A stretch of DNA of 52,261 bases from Alphaproteobacteria bacterium. GTDB lineage: Bacteria > Pseudomonadota > Alphaproteobacteria > RF32 > CAG-239. Of the stretch, positions 18,447-27,563 are shown one piece after another. Numbering within the stretch: position 1 is the first letter of the stretch; each line of letters opens with the position of its first letter. Under the pieces are notes generated by a model. The model worked only from the letters and a program-made list of their open reading frames with translations. It searched no databases and was not told the origin of the DNA. Location: the NCBI GenBank assembly GCA_015062345.1, contig SUUV01000008.1, positions 1 through 52,261 of the forward strand. Reading direction: 5' to 3'. Made by a program: the position numbers and the translations under genes.

Positions 18447-18587
18447 TTACCTCATTTTTGATTTAAATCTTTTAAACGACTCTTTTTACTTGCAAAAAAA
18501 AAAAACGGTTTATGATGCGATGTGAAAGGTTAATTTTTGCACCTTTCAAATGTACTTAAACTTAATTTTTGTAAAGGATTAAAAATT
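18447..18587 (+). promoter_or_regulatory. Cassette promoter and 5' leader, copy 3
   Basis: TTACCTCATTTTTGATTTAA starts the block, then TTGCAA (18490-18495), a 12-A tract, TATGAT (18511-18516), spacer 15. The predicted transcript starts next to a perfect 8-bp stem-loop: TGAAAGGT (18523-18530), 10-base loop, ACCTTTCA (18541-18548). The ribosome binding site GTAAAGGAT precedes the ATG at 18588. This copy has the most stable leader hairpin. Confidence 0.78.
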
Positions 18588-19040
18588 ATGAGAAAATATT
18601 TTCTTTTGAGCGCAGTTGCACTCTTGGCAACAAGCACAGCCAACGCAACAACCGACTATGCCGAAGTTACCGCTAAAGCTACAATTCAAGTTGCAGGAAC
18701 AATATCTTGTACTGATTTTAATTTTGGAACAATTGTTGTGAAAAATCAAAATGAAGAATCTGTATTAGAAGTAAAATATAATGGTAGCCAATCAAGTGGT
18801 GATATATTATCTGTCAGCGATCCTGCGGGAAGTGAATGTTACAACAATCTTACAATTGGTGGATTTCAAGATTATACTAATATAGATATTCCAACAGTTA
18901 TATTAAAAAATGGCGATAATGAAATGAGTGCAACATTTGAAGCTGCCACCAACGATGGTTTAACAGGTACATTAACCATTCCTGCCAATGTTAAAGCAGG
19001 TGAATATACAGGTTCAATTACCATTACAGCAACTTACTAA
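18588..19040 (+). CDS. Secreted pilin-like (DUF4402-like) cassette protein, copy 3
   Basis: 150 residues from the ATG at 18588; an upstream in-frame TTG lies inside the leader hairpin and is rejected. Signal peptide MRKYFLLSAVALLATSTANA, cut before TTDYAEVTA. The mature part AEVTAKATIQVAGTISCTD, then FNFGTIVV, and the ending GEYTGSITITATY match the DUF4402 plan of A-rich first strand, FG-x-I motif and YxGS...Y last strand. Two cysteines only (SCTD and SECYNN). It is the clearest DUF4402-like member. Likely exported and surface-associated; polymerisation into fibres is possible but unseen. Confidence 0.82.
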   Translation: MRKYFLLSAVALLATSTANATTDYAEVTAKATIQVAGTISCTDFNFGTIVVKNQNEESVLEVKYNGSQSSGDILSVSDPAGSECYNNLTIGGFQDYTNIDIPTVILKNGDNEMSATFEAATNDGLTGTLTIPANVKAGEYTGSITITATY

Positions 19041-19050
19041 TCATTACTTT

Positions 19051-19080
19051 AAAGCCCTCAAGGTCACTTGAGGGCTTTTG
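19051..19080. terminator. Bidirectional terminator, cassette copy 3 / lolD
   Basis: A 12-bp stem AAAGCCCTCAAG (19051-19062) pairs with CTTGAGGGCTTT (19067-19078) around the loop GTCA. It has T-rich tails on both strands and lies between convergent genes. Confidence 0.9.
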
Positions 19081-19082
19081 CT

Positions 19083-19805
19083 TTAATAAAAATTCTTGGT
19101 TTCTTTAATTCTTTTTCCGGGGCGCAAATCTGACAATTTGCCGTCTTTTAGCTCTAAAGCCCTATCCATTTTGCCGGCCAATTCCATATTATGGGTTACT
19201 ATAAGCGCCGACAAGCCGGTTTCTTTGACAATATCCAACAAAGCCATAAACACATTATCTGCCGTGTTCGGGTCTAAATTTCCGGTAGGCTCATCAGCCA
19301 ACAACAATTTTGGTGTGTTAGCCAAAGCTCTGGCTATGGCAACTCGTTGTTGCTCGCCACCCGAAAGTTCAGCCGGACGATGCATCAAGCGCTCTTTTAA
19401 GCCAAGTCTTGACAGTATCCACTCCGATTTTTCTTTTGCCAAAGATGTTTTAACACCTGATATCAATTGCGGAATCATCACATTTTCCAAGGCATTAAAG
19501 TCAGACAGCAAATTATGATATTGATACACAAAACCCATATAATCTCGTCTTAGTGAGGTCCTTAAAGAATCACCTGCCTTAGAGCAATTTTGATTATCTA
19601 TAAATATATCACCGCTTGACGGTCTATCCAATAAACCTGCAATTTGCAACAATGTGGATTTTCCCGCACCTGACGGGCCGACCAAAGCCACAATTTCATT
19701 TTGCGCAATTTTTAAATCCAAATCTTTGAGCACTTCCAGTTTTTGCCCACCCTGATAATAGTGCTTGCTGATTTGTCTTAACTCTAATGTATATGTTTTA
19801 CTCAT
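19083..19805 (-). CDS. lolD: Lipoprotein-releasing ABC ATPase LolD
   Basis: 240 residues from the ATG at 19805, whose first codons overlap the end of the permease gene by 8 bases (TATGAGTAA). Walker A GPSGAGKST, the LolD-type motif GLLDRPSSG, FVYQYHNLLSDFNALENVMIP, signature LSGGEQQRVAIARAL, Walker B LLLADEPTGNLD and the H-loop in IVTHN. It powers release of outer-membrane lipoproteins to LolA. It works with the adjacent LolC/E permease and could sort RlpA, the lipoprotein encoded further down this strand. Confidence 0.93.
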   Translation of the reverse strand: MSKTYTLELRQISKHYYQGGQKLEVLKDLDLKIAQNEIVALVGPSGAGKSTLLQIAGLLDRPSSGDIFIDNQNCSKAGDSLRTSLRRDYMGFVYQYHNLLSDFNALENVMIPQLISGVKTSLAKEKSEWILSRLGLKERLMHRPAELSGGEQQRVAIARALANTPKLLLADEPTGNLDPNTADNVFMALLDIVKETGLSALIVTHNMELAGKMDRALELKDGKLSDLRPGKRIKETKNFY

Positions 19806-21045
19806 AACGCAAAGCCTCCACCGGATCATATTTTGCCGCCCTGTAAGCCGGATATATTGTTGCCATAAAAGAAAGCATCAACGAAACAAATCCGACAATT
19901 GCCACTTCATTAAAATCTATTTTTGCCGGCAACTTGGATAAGAAATATATCTCGGCCGAAAACAGTTCCCTACCCGACAAGCTTTCCAAAAACTGACGAA
20001 TGGTTTCGATGTTTTCACAAAACAGCACCCCGATACCAACACCGATAAGTGTACCGACCACACCGATAAACGCACCGTCTATAAAAAATATGCGCATAAT
20101 CATACCCTTGGTGGCGCCCATAGTACGCAAAACCGCAATATCTCGGCCTTTGTCCTTTACCAGCATAATAAGCCCCGTAATAATATTAAATGCTGCCACA
20201 ATGATAATTAAGGTAAGTATCAAAAACATCACATTGCGCTCAACATCAATAGCATTAAAAAAGGCCGAATTTGTTTGTTTATAATCATATACATAAGCAT
20301 CAAGCCCCACACTTTGTTCAATTAGGCTTCTGATTTGCTTTAAGTCTTGTTCGTCTTCCAGTGTGACATCAATTTGACCGGCCGCCTGATGCAATCCGAA
20401 ATATATTTGCGCATCTTCCATCGGCATTAATACATAATTTGCATCATATTCGTACATTCCGACATCAAATGTGCCCAAAACCTCGTAAGATTTCATTCTG
20501 GGCACCGTGCCGAAAGCCGTTACTTTTCCGTTTGGTGAGATAAGTGTAATTTCATCACCTTCCACAACACCCAATCTGTCAGCAAGTCTGCTTCCGATAA
20601 TTATTGTTCCGTCAGCAAAATCTTCCAAATCAAGCTTAGATACACCCTCACGCAAAACCTGTTTTTTTAATAAATCTTCTTTATGGATACCTCTGACCAT
20701 AGCGCCAACAGCCGAATTTCCGGCAGAAATTAAAATTTGCTTTTCAATCATCGGTACAACCACTTTAACACCGCCGATTTTTTCAATGTCGGCAACCGCA
20801 TTTTTATAATCGGTAAACGGAAATCCCGGAGTTGAAGCAATCATAATATGGCCGTTAATACCCAAAATTCGTGACAATAACTCACTCTTAAACCCGTTCA
20901 TCACCGACATAACAATAATCAGTGTTGCAACACCTAAGGCAATTCCGGTAAAAGCAAATCCCGTAATCACCGATATAAAGCCTTCTTTGCGTTTGGCTCT
21001 TAAATAGCGCCCTGCCACCAGTCTTTCAAATTTTGAAAATATCAT
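19798..21045 (-). CDS. lolC: Lipoprotein-releasing permease LolC/LolE
   Basis: 415 residues. The N-terminus MIFSKFERLVAGRYLRAKRK followed by GFISVITGFAFTGIALGVAT is the LolC/E hallmark. One helix, a large periplasmic MacB-like domain (about 50-260) and three C-terminal FtsX-type helices (from FLILTLIIIVAAFNIITGL, and the end YPAYRAAKYDPVEALRYE) complete it. Only one permease gene is present, as is usual in alphaproteobacteria, so it would form a homodimer. Ribosome binding site AAGGAG at the ATG 21045; the stop overlaps the lolD start. Confidence 0.93.
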   Translation of the reverse strand: MIFSKFERLVAGRYLRAKRKEGFISVITGFAFTGIALGVATLIIVMSVMNGFKSELLSRILGINGHIMIASTPGFPFTDYKNAVADIEKIGGVKVVVPMIEKQILISAGNSAVGAMVRGIHKEDLLKKQVLREGVSKLDLEDFADGTIIIGSRLADRLGVVEGDEITLISPNGKVTAFGTVPRMKSYEVLGTFDVGMYEYDANYVLMPMEDAQIYFGLHQAAGQIDVTLEDEQDLKQIRSLIEQSVGLDAYVYDYKQTNSAFFNAIDVERNVMFLILTLIIIVAAFNIITGLIMLVKDKGRDIAVLRTMGATKGMIMRIFFIDGAFIGVVGTLIGVGIGVLFCENIETIRQFLESLSGRELFSAEIYFLSKLPAKIDFNEVAIVGFVSLMLSFMATIYPAYRAAKYDPVEALRYE

Positions 21046-21069
21046 ACAATATATCTCCTTTAACAGCGC

Positions 21070-22212
21070 TTATTTAAACAAGTCTTTTATCTTATCCAAA
21101 AAGGTTTTAATTTCGGGCTGACAATCATCATCACCGGAGATTGCCCTAAATTCTTCCAAAAGCTCTTTTTGCCGAGTGTTCAAATTTGTCGGTGTTACAA
21201 CCTTTAGCAACACAAACAAATCGCCCCTTCTGTCCGAATTTAAAATGCTCATACCCTCATTTTTAATCCTTAGCTTATCACCGGTTTGCGCACCGCTTGA
21301 AATTTTGACTTCAACTTTTTGCCCGTCAATCCCCGGAATCTCAACCTTTCCGCCCAAGGCAGCACAGGCCATGGATACCGGAACAGATGTGTACAAATCT
21401 TTACCCGAACGCTCATAAAGTTTGTGCTCTTTTATATTGATAAAAATGTACAAATCACCCTTAGGGCCACCGTTTTTACCGGCTTTTCCGGCACCTGTGA
21501 TGCGCATTCTGGTATTATCTTCCACACCGGCCGGAATTTTGATTTTTAGGTCTTTTTCAACCCTGATATTTCCTTCGCCCTTACATTCGGTGCATTTATC
21601 TTTTACAACTCGTCCCTGCCCTCTGCACTTTGGACATACGGTCTCAAACACAAAAAATCCGCCTTGTTGAGTGCGTACTTTTCCGCTTCCGTGACACATA
21701 TCACAAACCGGAGGTTCTTTACCGTCTGCCGTGCCGAAACCGGAACATTTTTCGCAAACATCGGTTGTCTGAACTTTAATTTCTTTTTCAACACCGGTAA
21801 AAGCTTCTTCCAAAGAAATTTCAAGTCCGTAACTTAAATCTTCGCCTCGTCTCGGGCCGTTTTTTGCATTTGAGCGCATACCGCCGCCCATAAAATCATT
21901 AAAGACATTTGAAAACAAATCGGACAAATCTTCGGCATTAAACCCGAAACCGCCGCCAAACGGATTGCCGCCACCCATACCGCCGTTTTGAAAAGCCTGA
22001 TGCCCGTATCTGTCATAAGCGGCTCTTTTTTGGTCATCTTTTAACACTTCATAAGCTTCGTTTATTTCTTTAAATTTGAGCTCAGCTTCTTTATCATCCG
22101 GGTTTCTGTCCGGATGATATTTCATCGCCAATTTTCTAAACGAACGCTTAATTTCGTCAGCACTTGCGTTTTTATTAACTTCTAACAGCTCGTAATAATC
22201 TTTTTCGCTCAT
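21070..22212 (-). CDS. dnaJ: Chaperone DnaJ
   Basis: 380 residues from the ATG at 22212. The J domain (YYELLEV...YHPDRNPDD, with the HPD motif) is followed by a G/F-rich linker ([15 protein letters not shown]). Four zinc-binding CxxCxGxG repeats come next ([32 protein letters not shown]), then two C-terminal substrate-binding domains. DnaJ delivers unfolded clients to DnaK. dnaK is not adjacent, which differs from the usual dnaK-dnaJ pair. Confidence 0.97.
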   Translation of the reverse strand: MSEKDYYELLEVNKNASADEIKRSFRKLAMKYHPDRNPDDKEAELKFKEINEAYEVLKDDQKRAAYDRYGHQAFQNGGMGGGNPFGGGFGFNAEDLSDLFSNVFNDFMGGGMRSNAKNGPRRGEDLSYGLEISLEEAFTGVEKEIKVQTTDVCEKCSGFGTADGKEPPVCDMCHGSGKVRTQQGGFFVFETVCPKCRGQGRVVKDKCTECKGEGNIRVEKDLKIKIPAGVEDNTRMRITGAGKAGKNGGPKGDLYIFINIKEHKLYERSGKDLYTSVPVSMACAALGGKVEIPGIDGQKVEVKISSGAQTGDKLRIKNEGMSILNSDRRGDLFVLLKVVTPTNLNTRQKELLEEFRAISGDDDCQPEIKTFLDKIKDLFK

Positions 22213-22227
22213 CTTCAAACTATCCGA

Positions 22228-23124
22228 TTATTTATTATTCAAATTTAACAACTTGGGACTTACCCACATTTTACCTTTTTGCAAAAACTCCGGCAATTCT
22301 TTCAATGATGATGCACCTGCTGCTTTTGCGTGTCCTCCGCCACCGAATTTTTCGGCAATTTTTGACACATCAACATTGTCTTTTGCGGTATAAAAAGACA
22401 GATTCCAACAGTTTTTCTTGTTCATAAAAAAGTTTATCATCACATCATAATCTTTTATGTTGTCAAGAGAATCATAAAATTCGGAATATCCTTGCGGCAT
22501 ATTGGCACAAATACATGTATATCCCTCAAACTCGCTGACAAATGCTTCGGCTCTTACAAGGCGAAAATTGCGGTTTCGGATATACGATAAAATTGCTTTT
22601 CCTTTTTCAACCATCGAAGGAATGTCCATGGTGTCTTCTATAACTTCCTTCCACACTTTGTCGGTCGGTCGGTTTACTCCGATTGCCTGCATTGCATATT
22701 CAAAAGCTCTGACTCTTTTATCTTTTAGGTCAAATATATCATTTAAGCCCAAAAGTTTAATTCCGAGCGGCAAGTCCTTATTCGGATAAAAATATTCCCA
22801 AGTCAAAACCATGGCAGCGGTGCCAACTCGCCTAATTCCCTTAATCGGTTCCAAATTTTGAGCTTTTAACATATTTTCATATTGCTCAATAACCGAAATA
22901 TGATGGTCAATCCAAACAAAATCTTTTTCTTGGCTTAACTTAAACATATAGTCAACCGGCAAAGATATATCGCAAACCACAATTTTATCGTGCTTTTCAA
23001 TTTCTTCATAATCAATTTCCATATCATGATTTAAGCCCATAAGTTCAATTTCGGGATACACACTTTTTACAATGGCTGCAGAGCCTTTTCCGTCATGATC
23101 GGCAATATGATATATACAAAGCAT
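22228..23124 (-). CDS. DHH/DHHA1 phosphoesterase
   Basis: 298 residues. Motifs in order: HIADHDGKGSAAI (first metal aspartates), VVCDISLP, VWIDHHISV (the DHH triad) and the DHHA1 glycine-rich FGGGGHAKAAGAS near the C-terminus. The family includes oligoribonucleases (NrnA), pAp phosphatases and cyclic-dinucleotide phosphodiesterases. The substrate cannot be told from motifs alone. It sits 15 bp upstream of dnaJ on the same strand. The RBS before the ATG at 23124 is AAAAGGAAA. Confidence 0.85.
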   Translation of the reverse strand: MLCIYHIADHDGKGSAAIVKSVYPEIELMGLNHDMEIDYEEIEKHDKIVVCDISLPVDYMFKLSQEKDFVWIDHHISVIEQYENMLKAQNLEPIKGIRRVGTAAMVLTWEYFYPNKDLPLGIKLLGLNDIFDLKDKRVRAFEYAMQAIGVNRPTDKVWKEVIEDTMDIPSMVEKGKAILSYIRNRNFRLVRAEAFVSEFEGYTCICANMPQGYSEFYDSLDNIKDYDVMINFFMNKKNCWNLSFYTAKDNVDVSKIAEKFGGGGHAKAAGASSLKELPEFLQKGKMWVSPKLLNLNNK

Positions 23125-23139
23125 TTTTCTTTCCTTTTC

Positions 23140-23934
23140 TCAAAATTTTACCACCATATTATCATAGGCAGGAAAAACATTTTCCGGTGTCAGATTGTTT
23201 ACATTGTCATAATCGCACTCGGTAGCCATATGATTTAATATGCATTTACAAGGTTTAATCACATTAACATATTCCAACATTTTTTCAAGCCCCATATGAT
23301 AAGGTTTTTCCCATTTGGTTTCCAAAATTGTAAGCGGCATTACCATTAATTTAGGGTTTGTTTTAATTAAACGCAAGCTTTCATCGCCAATTTGCAAGCA
23401 ATCGGCAATATAAACCAACTCATCATTAAAGATATATCCGTTTGAATGCACCGGATGTCCCGACAAATCAATCGGCACAATTTTTACCCCCTTAATATAA
23501 AAAGGCTTACCGTGCTCAATCGGATTTAATATTAAACTCGGCTTAAAAAGCGGATTGTTCGGATGTTCCCTATCACATACCAAATATGGAAAACGAGATT
23601 TGATATCTTTTATGGTATCAACATTGGCATATAAATCAAGCGGCATTTTTGAAATTCGGTTCAAATCTCTTAAATCATCAATTCCGTGCAAATGGTCTGC
23701 ATGTGCATGAGTGTATAGCACCGCATCAACATATCTTATATCATTATCCATAAGTTGCCAATGTATATCGGCCGAAGTATCAATTAAGAACTTAACCCCT
23801 GCAATTTCAACATAAGTTCCAGTTCTTCTTCGTCTGTTTTTCGGATTATTCGGATTGCAAGCGCCCCAACCTGATGTGAGTGACGGCACCCCCGGAGCAG
23901 CTCCGCTTCCCAATATGATAAGTTTATTATCCAT
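23140..23934 (-). CDS. Metallo-beta-lactamase-fold hydrolase (PhnP-like)
   Basis: 264 residues from the ATG at 23934, which overlaps the tatD stop by eight bases. Metal motif THAHADHLHGIDDLR is complete, with the N-terminal GSGAAPGVPS and later DLSGHPVHSNGY, YIADC and LNHMATECDYD. This resembles the PhnP/RNase Z-like MBL group acting on cyclic or other phosphodiesters. In alphaproteobacteria an MBL gene of this type routinely follows tatD. Exact substrate unknown. Confidence 0.85.
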   Translation of the reverse strand: MDNKLIILGSGAAPGVPSLTSGWGACNPNNPKNRRRRTGTYVEIAGVKFLIDTSADIHWQLMDNDIRYVDAVLYTHAHADHLHGIDDLRDLNRISKMPLDLYANVDTIKDIKSRFPYLVCDREHPNNPLFKPSLILNPIEHGKPFYIKGVKIVPIDLSGHPVHSNGYIFNDELVYIADCLQIGDESLRLIKTNPKLMVMPLTILETKWEKPYHMGLEKMLEYVNVIKPCKCILNHMATECDYDNVNNLTPENVFPAYDNMVVKF

Positions 23935-24712
23935 TTTGCTTATCCGTCCTTTTTGCCTTGTCAAACAAATTGAAAAAATTTGTTGTAGTTATATCCGATA
24001 TTTTTCTAAAATCAACACCTTTTATTTGAGCCAACACCTCAGCCGTATTTACCACATATGCAGGTTCGTTTGTTTTGCCTCTGTACGGAACAGGCGCCAA
24101 ATACGGCGTATCGGTTTCAACCAGCAACCTCTCAAGCGGTATCTTGGTAAAGCTGTCTCTTATGTCTTGCGCCGAATTAAAAGTTATAATCCCCGAGGCC
24201 GATATATAAAAGCCGATTTCAAGCATGGCTTGTGCCAACTCCCAAGATGAAGAAAAGCAATGAATAACACCCTTAAACGGTTTTTGTTTATACATTGATG
24301 TTACAATCTCAATCATATCATCATCAGAGTTTCGGTTGTGTATGACAATTGGCAAAGAACTCTCTTGCGCCGCCCTTATCATTTCTTTAAGCACTTTTAT
24401 TTGCACATCTTTGGGCGAAAAATCGTAATAATAATCAAGCCCGCACTCGCCAATGGCCACCACTTTTTCATTTTGCAGATTTTTCAACACATCTTGAGCC
24501 GTTACATCTGCATAATCTTTTGCATCATGCGGATGCACTCCGTTTACGGTGTATATGCCTTCAAAACGATTACATATGTCCAAATTTTCTTGTAACTCAT
24601 CAAACTTACCGCCGGCATTTAGCATATACGCAACACCACTTATACGAGCTTTTTCAACCGCATCTTCCAAATTTTGCAACGAACACAAATGGCAATGACT
24701 GTCAACCAACAT
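23927..24712 (-). CDS. tatD: TatD family deoxyribonuclease
   Basis: 261 residues from the ATG at 24712. The N-terminal VDSHCHL carries the two metal histidines, followed by NGVHPHDA, IGECGLDYYYD, LPIVIHNR, GVIHCFSS and the closing VETDTPYLAPVPYRG. All typical metal ligands are present. TatD proteins are metal-dependent 3'-5' exonucleases. It is coupled to holB (one base between stop and ATG) and to the MBL gene. Confidence 0.93.
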   Translation of the reverse strand: MLVDSHCHLCSLQNLEDAVEKARISGVAYMLNAGGKFDELQENLDICNRFEGIYTVNGVHPHDAKDYADVTAQDVLKNLQNEKVVAIGECGLDYYYDFSPKDVQIKVLKEMIRAAQESSLPIVIHNRNSDDDMIEIVTSMYKQKPFKGVIHCFSSSWELAQAMLEIGFYISASGIITFNSAQDIRDSFTKIPLERLLVETDTPYLAPVPYRGKTNEPAYVVNTAEVLAQIKGVDFRKISDITTTNFFNLFDKAKRTDKQNG

Positions 24713-24713
24713 A

Positions 24714-25757
24714 TTATAACGCCTTACAAATTGTGTTAACAATGTTAATTATGGCTTGTCTTTTATCCATATTAAGGCTGATTGTCTGATGAAAAATGTT
24801 TCTGATTTTATCCCAAGCCTCACTCAATGTATCAATTTTTTCACCGCCTGAAAACATATCCGAAACAAATGTCTCAATCAGCTCCTGACACAAATTCCAT
24901 ATATTTTCATCTTTTGCCGCCATATTTGCCAACTCAAGCGCTTTATGGACATCAAACTCTTTTCCGGCAAAAAACAAACTTTCCAATGTGTGATAAATTT
25001 CCAGCCCGTTACTGTCAGCATAATTTATAGCCTTACCGATACTTCCCAAACTTATCTTTGCCAACTCCTTAATTTGAGCTTCGGACAACTCCGGCCTGTA
25101 TCTTCTTAACAATGATGATACCTCATTTGTACTCAACGGCATCAAATTTATTTTTGCGCATCTTGACTTAATGGTCGCAAGCAATTTGTTCGGATTATGT
25201 GAAATCAGCAACAACATACTTTTTAGCGGAGGTTCTTCCAACACTTTAAGCAAAGCATTGGCCGAACTGGTGTTCATTTCATCGGCACAATCAATAATCA
25301 CCACACGCCAATTGCCGTCAAAAGATTTTTTACTTAAAAACTCATTAATCATACGAACTTCATCAATCCGAATAACTGCCGATTTTTTTAAGTTTTTCAG
25401 TTCTTCATCATCTAAGGGCTCCCCGTCTTTAATGGCTTTTATAACTTTTTTCTTATCGGTTTCGATAAAATCTCTCTCAATAACCTTTAAATCGGGGTGC
25501 GAATTAGATGCAACAAGCTTAAATACCTGATGATTGGGCGACACATTAATTGAATTATATTCATCTTTTTTATTTATATCTGATGCCAACAAAAAACGAG
25601 CAATTTTATAGGCAAAAGTGGCTTTACCAACCCCTTTGGGACCGCTTATCAGCCACGAATTGTGCATTGTTCCCGACTTATATGCCGATAAAAACATATT
25701 TAAGGCTTCATCGTGACCGATTAAATAATCATTTGATTGCGGTGATATATTTTCCAT
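24714..25757 (-). CDS. holB: DNA polymerase III subunit delta' (HolB)
   Basis: 347 residues. N-terminal SGPKGVGKATFAYKIARFLL is the clamp-loader P-loop, followed by a charged insertion with no zinc-finger cysteines. Then VVIIDCADEMNTSSANALLKVLEEPP and LLLISHNPNKLLATIKSRC, the delta' sensor regions. The C-terminal part is helical. It would be a clamp-loader subunit. It lies between tmk (3 bp gap) and tatD; in many alphaproteobacteria metG sits between holB and tatD, but not here. Confidence 0.93.
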   Translation of the reverse strand: MENISPQSNDYLIGHDEALNMFLSAYKSGTMHNSWLISGPKGVGKATFAYKIARFLLASDINKKDEYNSINVSPNHQVFKLVASNSHPDLKVIERDFIETDKKKVIKAIKDGEPLDDEELKNLKKSAVIRIDEVRMINEFLSKKSFDGNWRVVIIDCADEMNTSSANALLKVLEEPPLKSMLLLISHNPNKLLATIKSRCAKINLMPLSTNEVSSLLRRYRPELSEAQIKELAKISLGSIGKAINYADSNGLEIYHTLESLFFAGKEFDVHKALELANMAAKDENIWNLCQELIETFVSDMFSGGEKIDTLSEAWDKIRNIFHQTISLNMDKRQAIINIVNTICKAL

Positions 25758-25760
25758 ATT

Positions 25761-26405
25761 TTAAATCCCAAATTTGTCGCAAACAACCTTAACTATGTCT
25801 TGGTGCAAATCTTCAATGGTCTTATTTGCATCTAAAACAACACATCTGTCCGGATTTTCTTTGGCAATTTCTAAAAATCCGCGTCGCAAATTTTGATGCC
25901 AGATTAATTCTCTGTTTTCGTTTCTGGTCTCTTTGTTTTCCATTGTTTCTGCTTTTTTGAACGAACGAGCCAAACCGATTGTGGGCTCAATATCCAAAAT
26001 AATGGTTAAATCAGGCTTAAAATTGCCGACCGCAAAAGTATACAGCGCATCAATATCTTCTTTTGACAACCTTTTGTTATAAGCATAATATTGATATGCC
26101 ATGGTTGAATCGGCAAACCTGTCACTTAAAACCCACTGTCCGTTTTCAAGCGCCGGCCAAACTTTTTGTACCATATGTATGCGCCTGTCGGCAAAAAACA
26201 ACAAAGCCTCAGCCTGAGCATCAAGCTTGCTGACTTCACCCTCAATCAAAATGCGCCTAAGCTCCAAGCCGATTTGAGTTCCCCCGGGCTCTTTGGTTAA
26301 AACAATATCTTTTTGTTTGGTTTTAAGAAAATCTGCCAACAGTTTGATTTGAGTGGATTTTCCCGTTCCTTCGCCGCCCTCGAATGTGATAAATTTTCCC
26401 AACAT
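25761..26405 (-). CDS. tmk: Thymidylate kinase
   Basis: 214 residues. P-loop FEGGEGTGKSTQ, TKEPGGTQIG, the DR box in LSDRFADSTMAYQ and a lid region around residues 145-165. It converts dTMP to dTDP. The ATG overlaps the stop of the upstream D-Ala carboxypeptidase gene by one base, giving tight coupling within the cluster. Confidence 0.96.
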   Translation of the reverse strand: MLGKFITFEGGEGTGKSTQIKLLADFLKTKQKDIVLTKEPGGTQIGLELRRILIEGEVSKLDAQAEALLFFADRRIHMVQKVWPALENGQWVLSDRFADSTMAYQYYAYNKRLSKEDIDALYTFAVGNFKPDLTIILDIEPTIGLARSFKKAETMENKETRNENRELIWHQNLRRGFLEIAKENPDRCVVLDANKTIEDLHQDIVKVVCDKFGI

Positions 26406-27550
26406 TATTTATTTCCCAACAACAAATATTTCAAATTTGCCATAAATTTTTTAAACACACCCATTTGCTTAACATCGGCATTTGCCACCAACGGAAAATG
26501 TTGCTTATCTCCATCGGGCGATATTAATGTGATTTTACCGATTTTATCACCTTTTTTAATCGGTGCTTTTATGGGCTCTTTGTAGCTTACTTTAAGCTCA
26601 TATTTGTTTTTTTGGTTTCTTTTAATGGTTTGTACAACATCATAAGGAGCGACCAAATCAACATTGTCCGTCATACCGTACCACACTTTTGCAGTGCCAT
26701 ATTTGTCGCCATTTTCAAATATTTTATAATTATCAAACTCTCTAAAACCGTAATTAATAAGCTTTTCGGCTTCTTCAGAGCGTTCTTTGTTACTATTCAT
26801 ACCGCTCATTACACCAATCAGACGACGACCGTTTTTTGTTGCCGATGCCGCAAGGCAAAATCCGGCTTCATCGGTATGCCCCGTTTTTAATCCGTCCGCC
26901 GATTCCATACTGTATAAAAGCGGATTTCTGTTTCCTTGTTTTATACCGTTATGAGTAAATTCTTTTTGCGAAAATAAGTGATAAAACTCACCAAAATCTT
27001 CTATTAAAAGTTTTGAAAGCTTAGCCAAATCTTCAGCAGACATTTTATGTTCCGGATGCGGCCAACCCGTAGAATTTGCAAACGAGCTGTTTTTCAAACC
27101 GATTTTTTCGGCTGTCTCGTTCATCAAAACGGCAAAATCTTCTTCGGAACCGGCAATATTTTCGGCAACCGTAATACATGCATCATTGCCCGATTGAATG
27201 ATAATGCCCTTAATCAAATCTTCAACTTTAACTTTTTCACCGATTTTCAAAAACATTGTGGAGCTACCGCTTGCCGCACCGCCTTTTCGCCAAGCATTTT
27301 CACTAACCTCAAATGTATCATCAAGTGAAAGATATCCGTTTTTAATTTTATCAAAAACCACATAAAGTGTCATCAATTTGCTCATAGAGGCCGGAGCCAT
27401 TTTTTTATCGTGGTCTTTGGTATAAATATATGCACCGGTTTCATAGTCTACCAAAATGGCATTTTTGGCAGTTGTTTCAAACGAAAAAGCCTCAAACGAA
27501 ACCAAAAGGCTCAAAAATGTACCCGCAATTAACTTTTGTTTTCTAATCAT
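26405..27550 (-). CDS. D-alanyl-D-alanine carboxypeptidase (PBP5/6 type)
   Basis: 381 residues. Signal peptide ending in EAFSFETTAK. The three penicillin-binding motifs are present: SMSK (Ser-x-x-Lys) near residue 56, SGN in IIQSGNDACI, and KTG in DGLKTGHTDEAG. The C-terminal beta domain ends with an amphipathic anchor (FKKFMANLKYLLLGNK). It removes the terminal D-Ala of wall pentapeptides. Cluster position next to rlpA and tmk is the usual alphaproteobacterial dacF/dacC position. Confidence 0.94.
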   Translation of the reverse strand: MIRKQKLIAGTFLSLLVSFEAFSFETTAKNAILVDYETGAYIYTKDHDKKMAPASMSKLMTLYVVFDKIKNGYLSLDDTFEVSENAWRKGGAASGSSTMFLKIGEKVKVEDLIKGIIIQSGNDACITVAENIAGSEEDFAVLMNETAEKIGLKNSSFANSTGWPHPEHKMSAEDLAKLSKLLIEDFGEFYHLFSQKEFTHNGIKQGNRNPLLYSMESADGLKTGHTDEAGFCLAASATKNGRRLIGVMSGMNSNKERSEEAEKLINYGFREFDNYKIFENGDKYGTAKVWYGMTDNVDLVAPYDVVQTIKRNQKNKYELKVSYKEPIKAPIKKGDKIGKITLISPDGDKQHFPLVANADVKQMGVFKKFMANLKYLLLGNK

Positions 27551-27563
27551 TTGAAAATCCTTT

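Noticed and set aside
18447..18480. TTAA-N-TTAA in the cassette upstream box read as a CtrA site
   Set aside because: Spacing is five, not the seven of the CtrA consensus, and it is not kept in all copies.
18537..18587. Longer N-terminus for cassette copy 4 and 3 proteins from upstream TTG codons
   Set aside because: The extension lies within the conserved leader hairpin and ribosome binding site region, and breaks the signal peptide.
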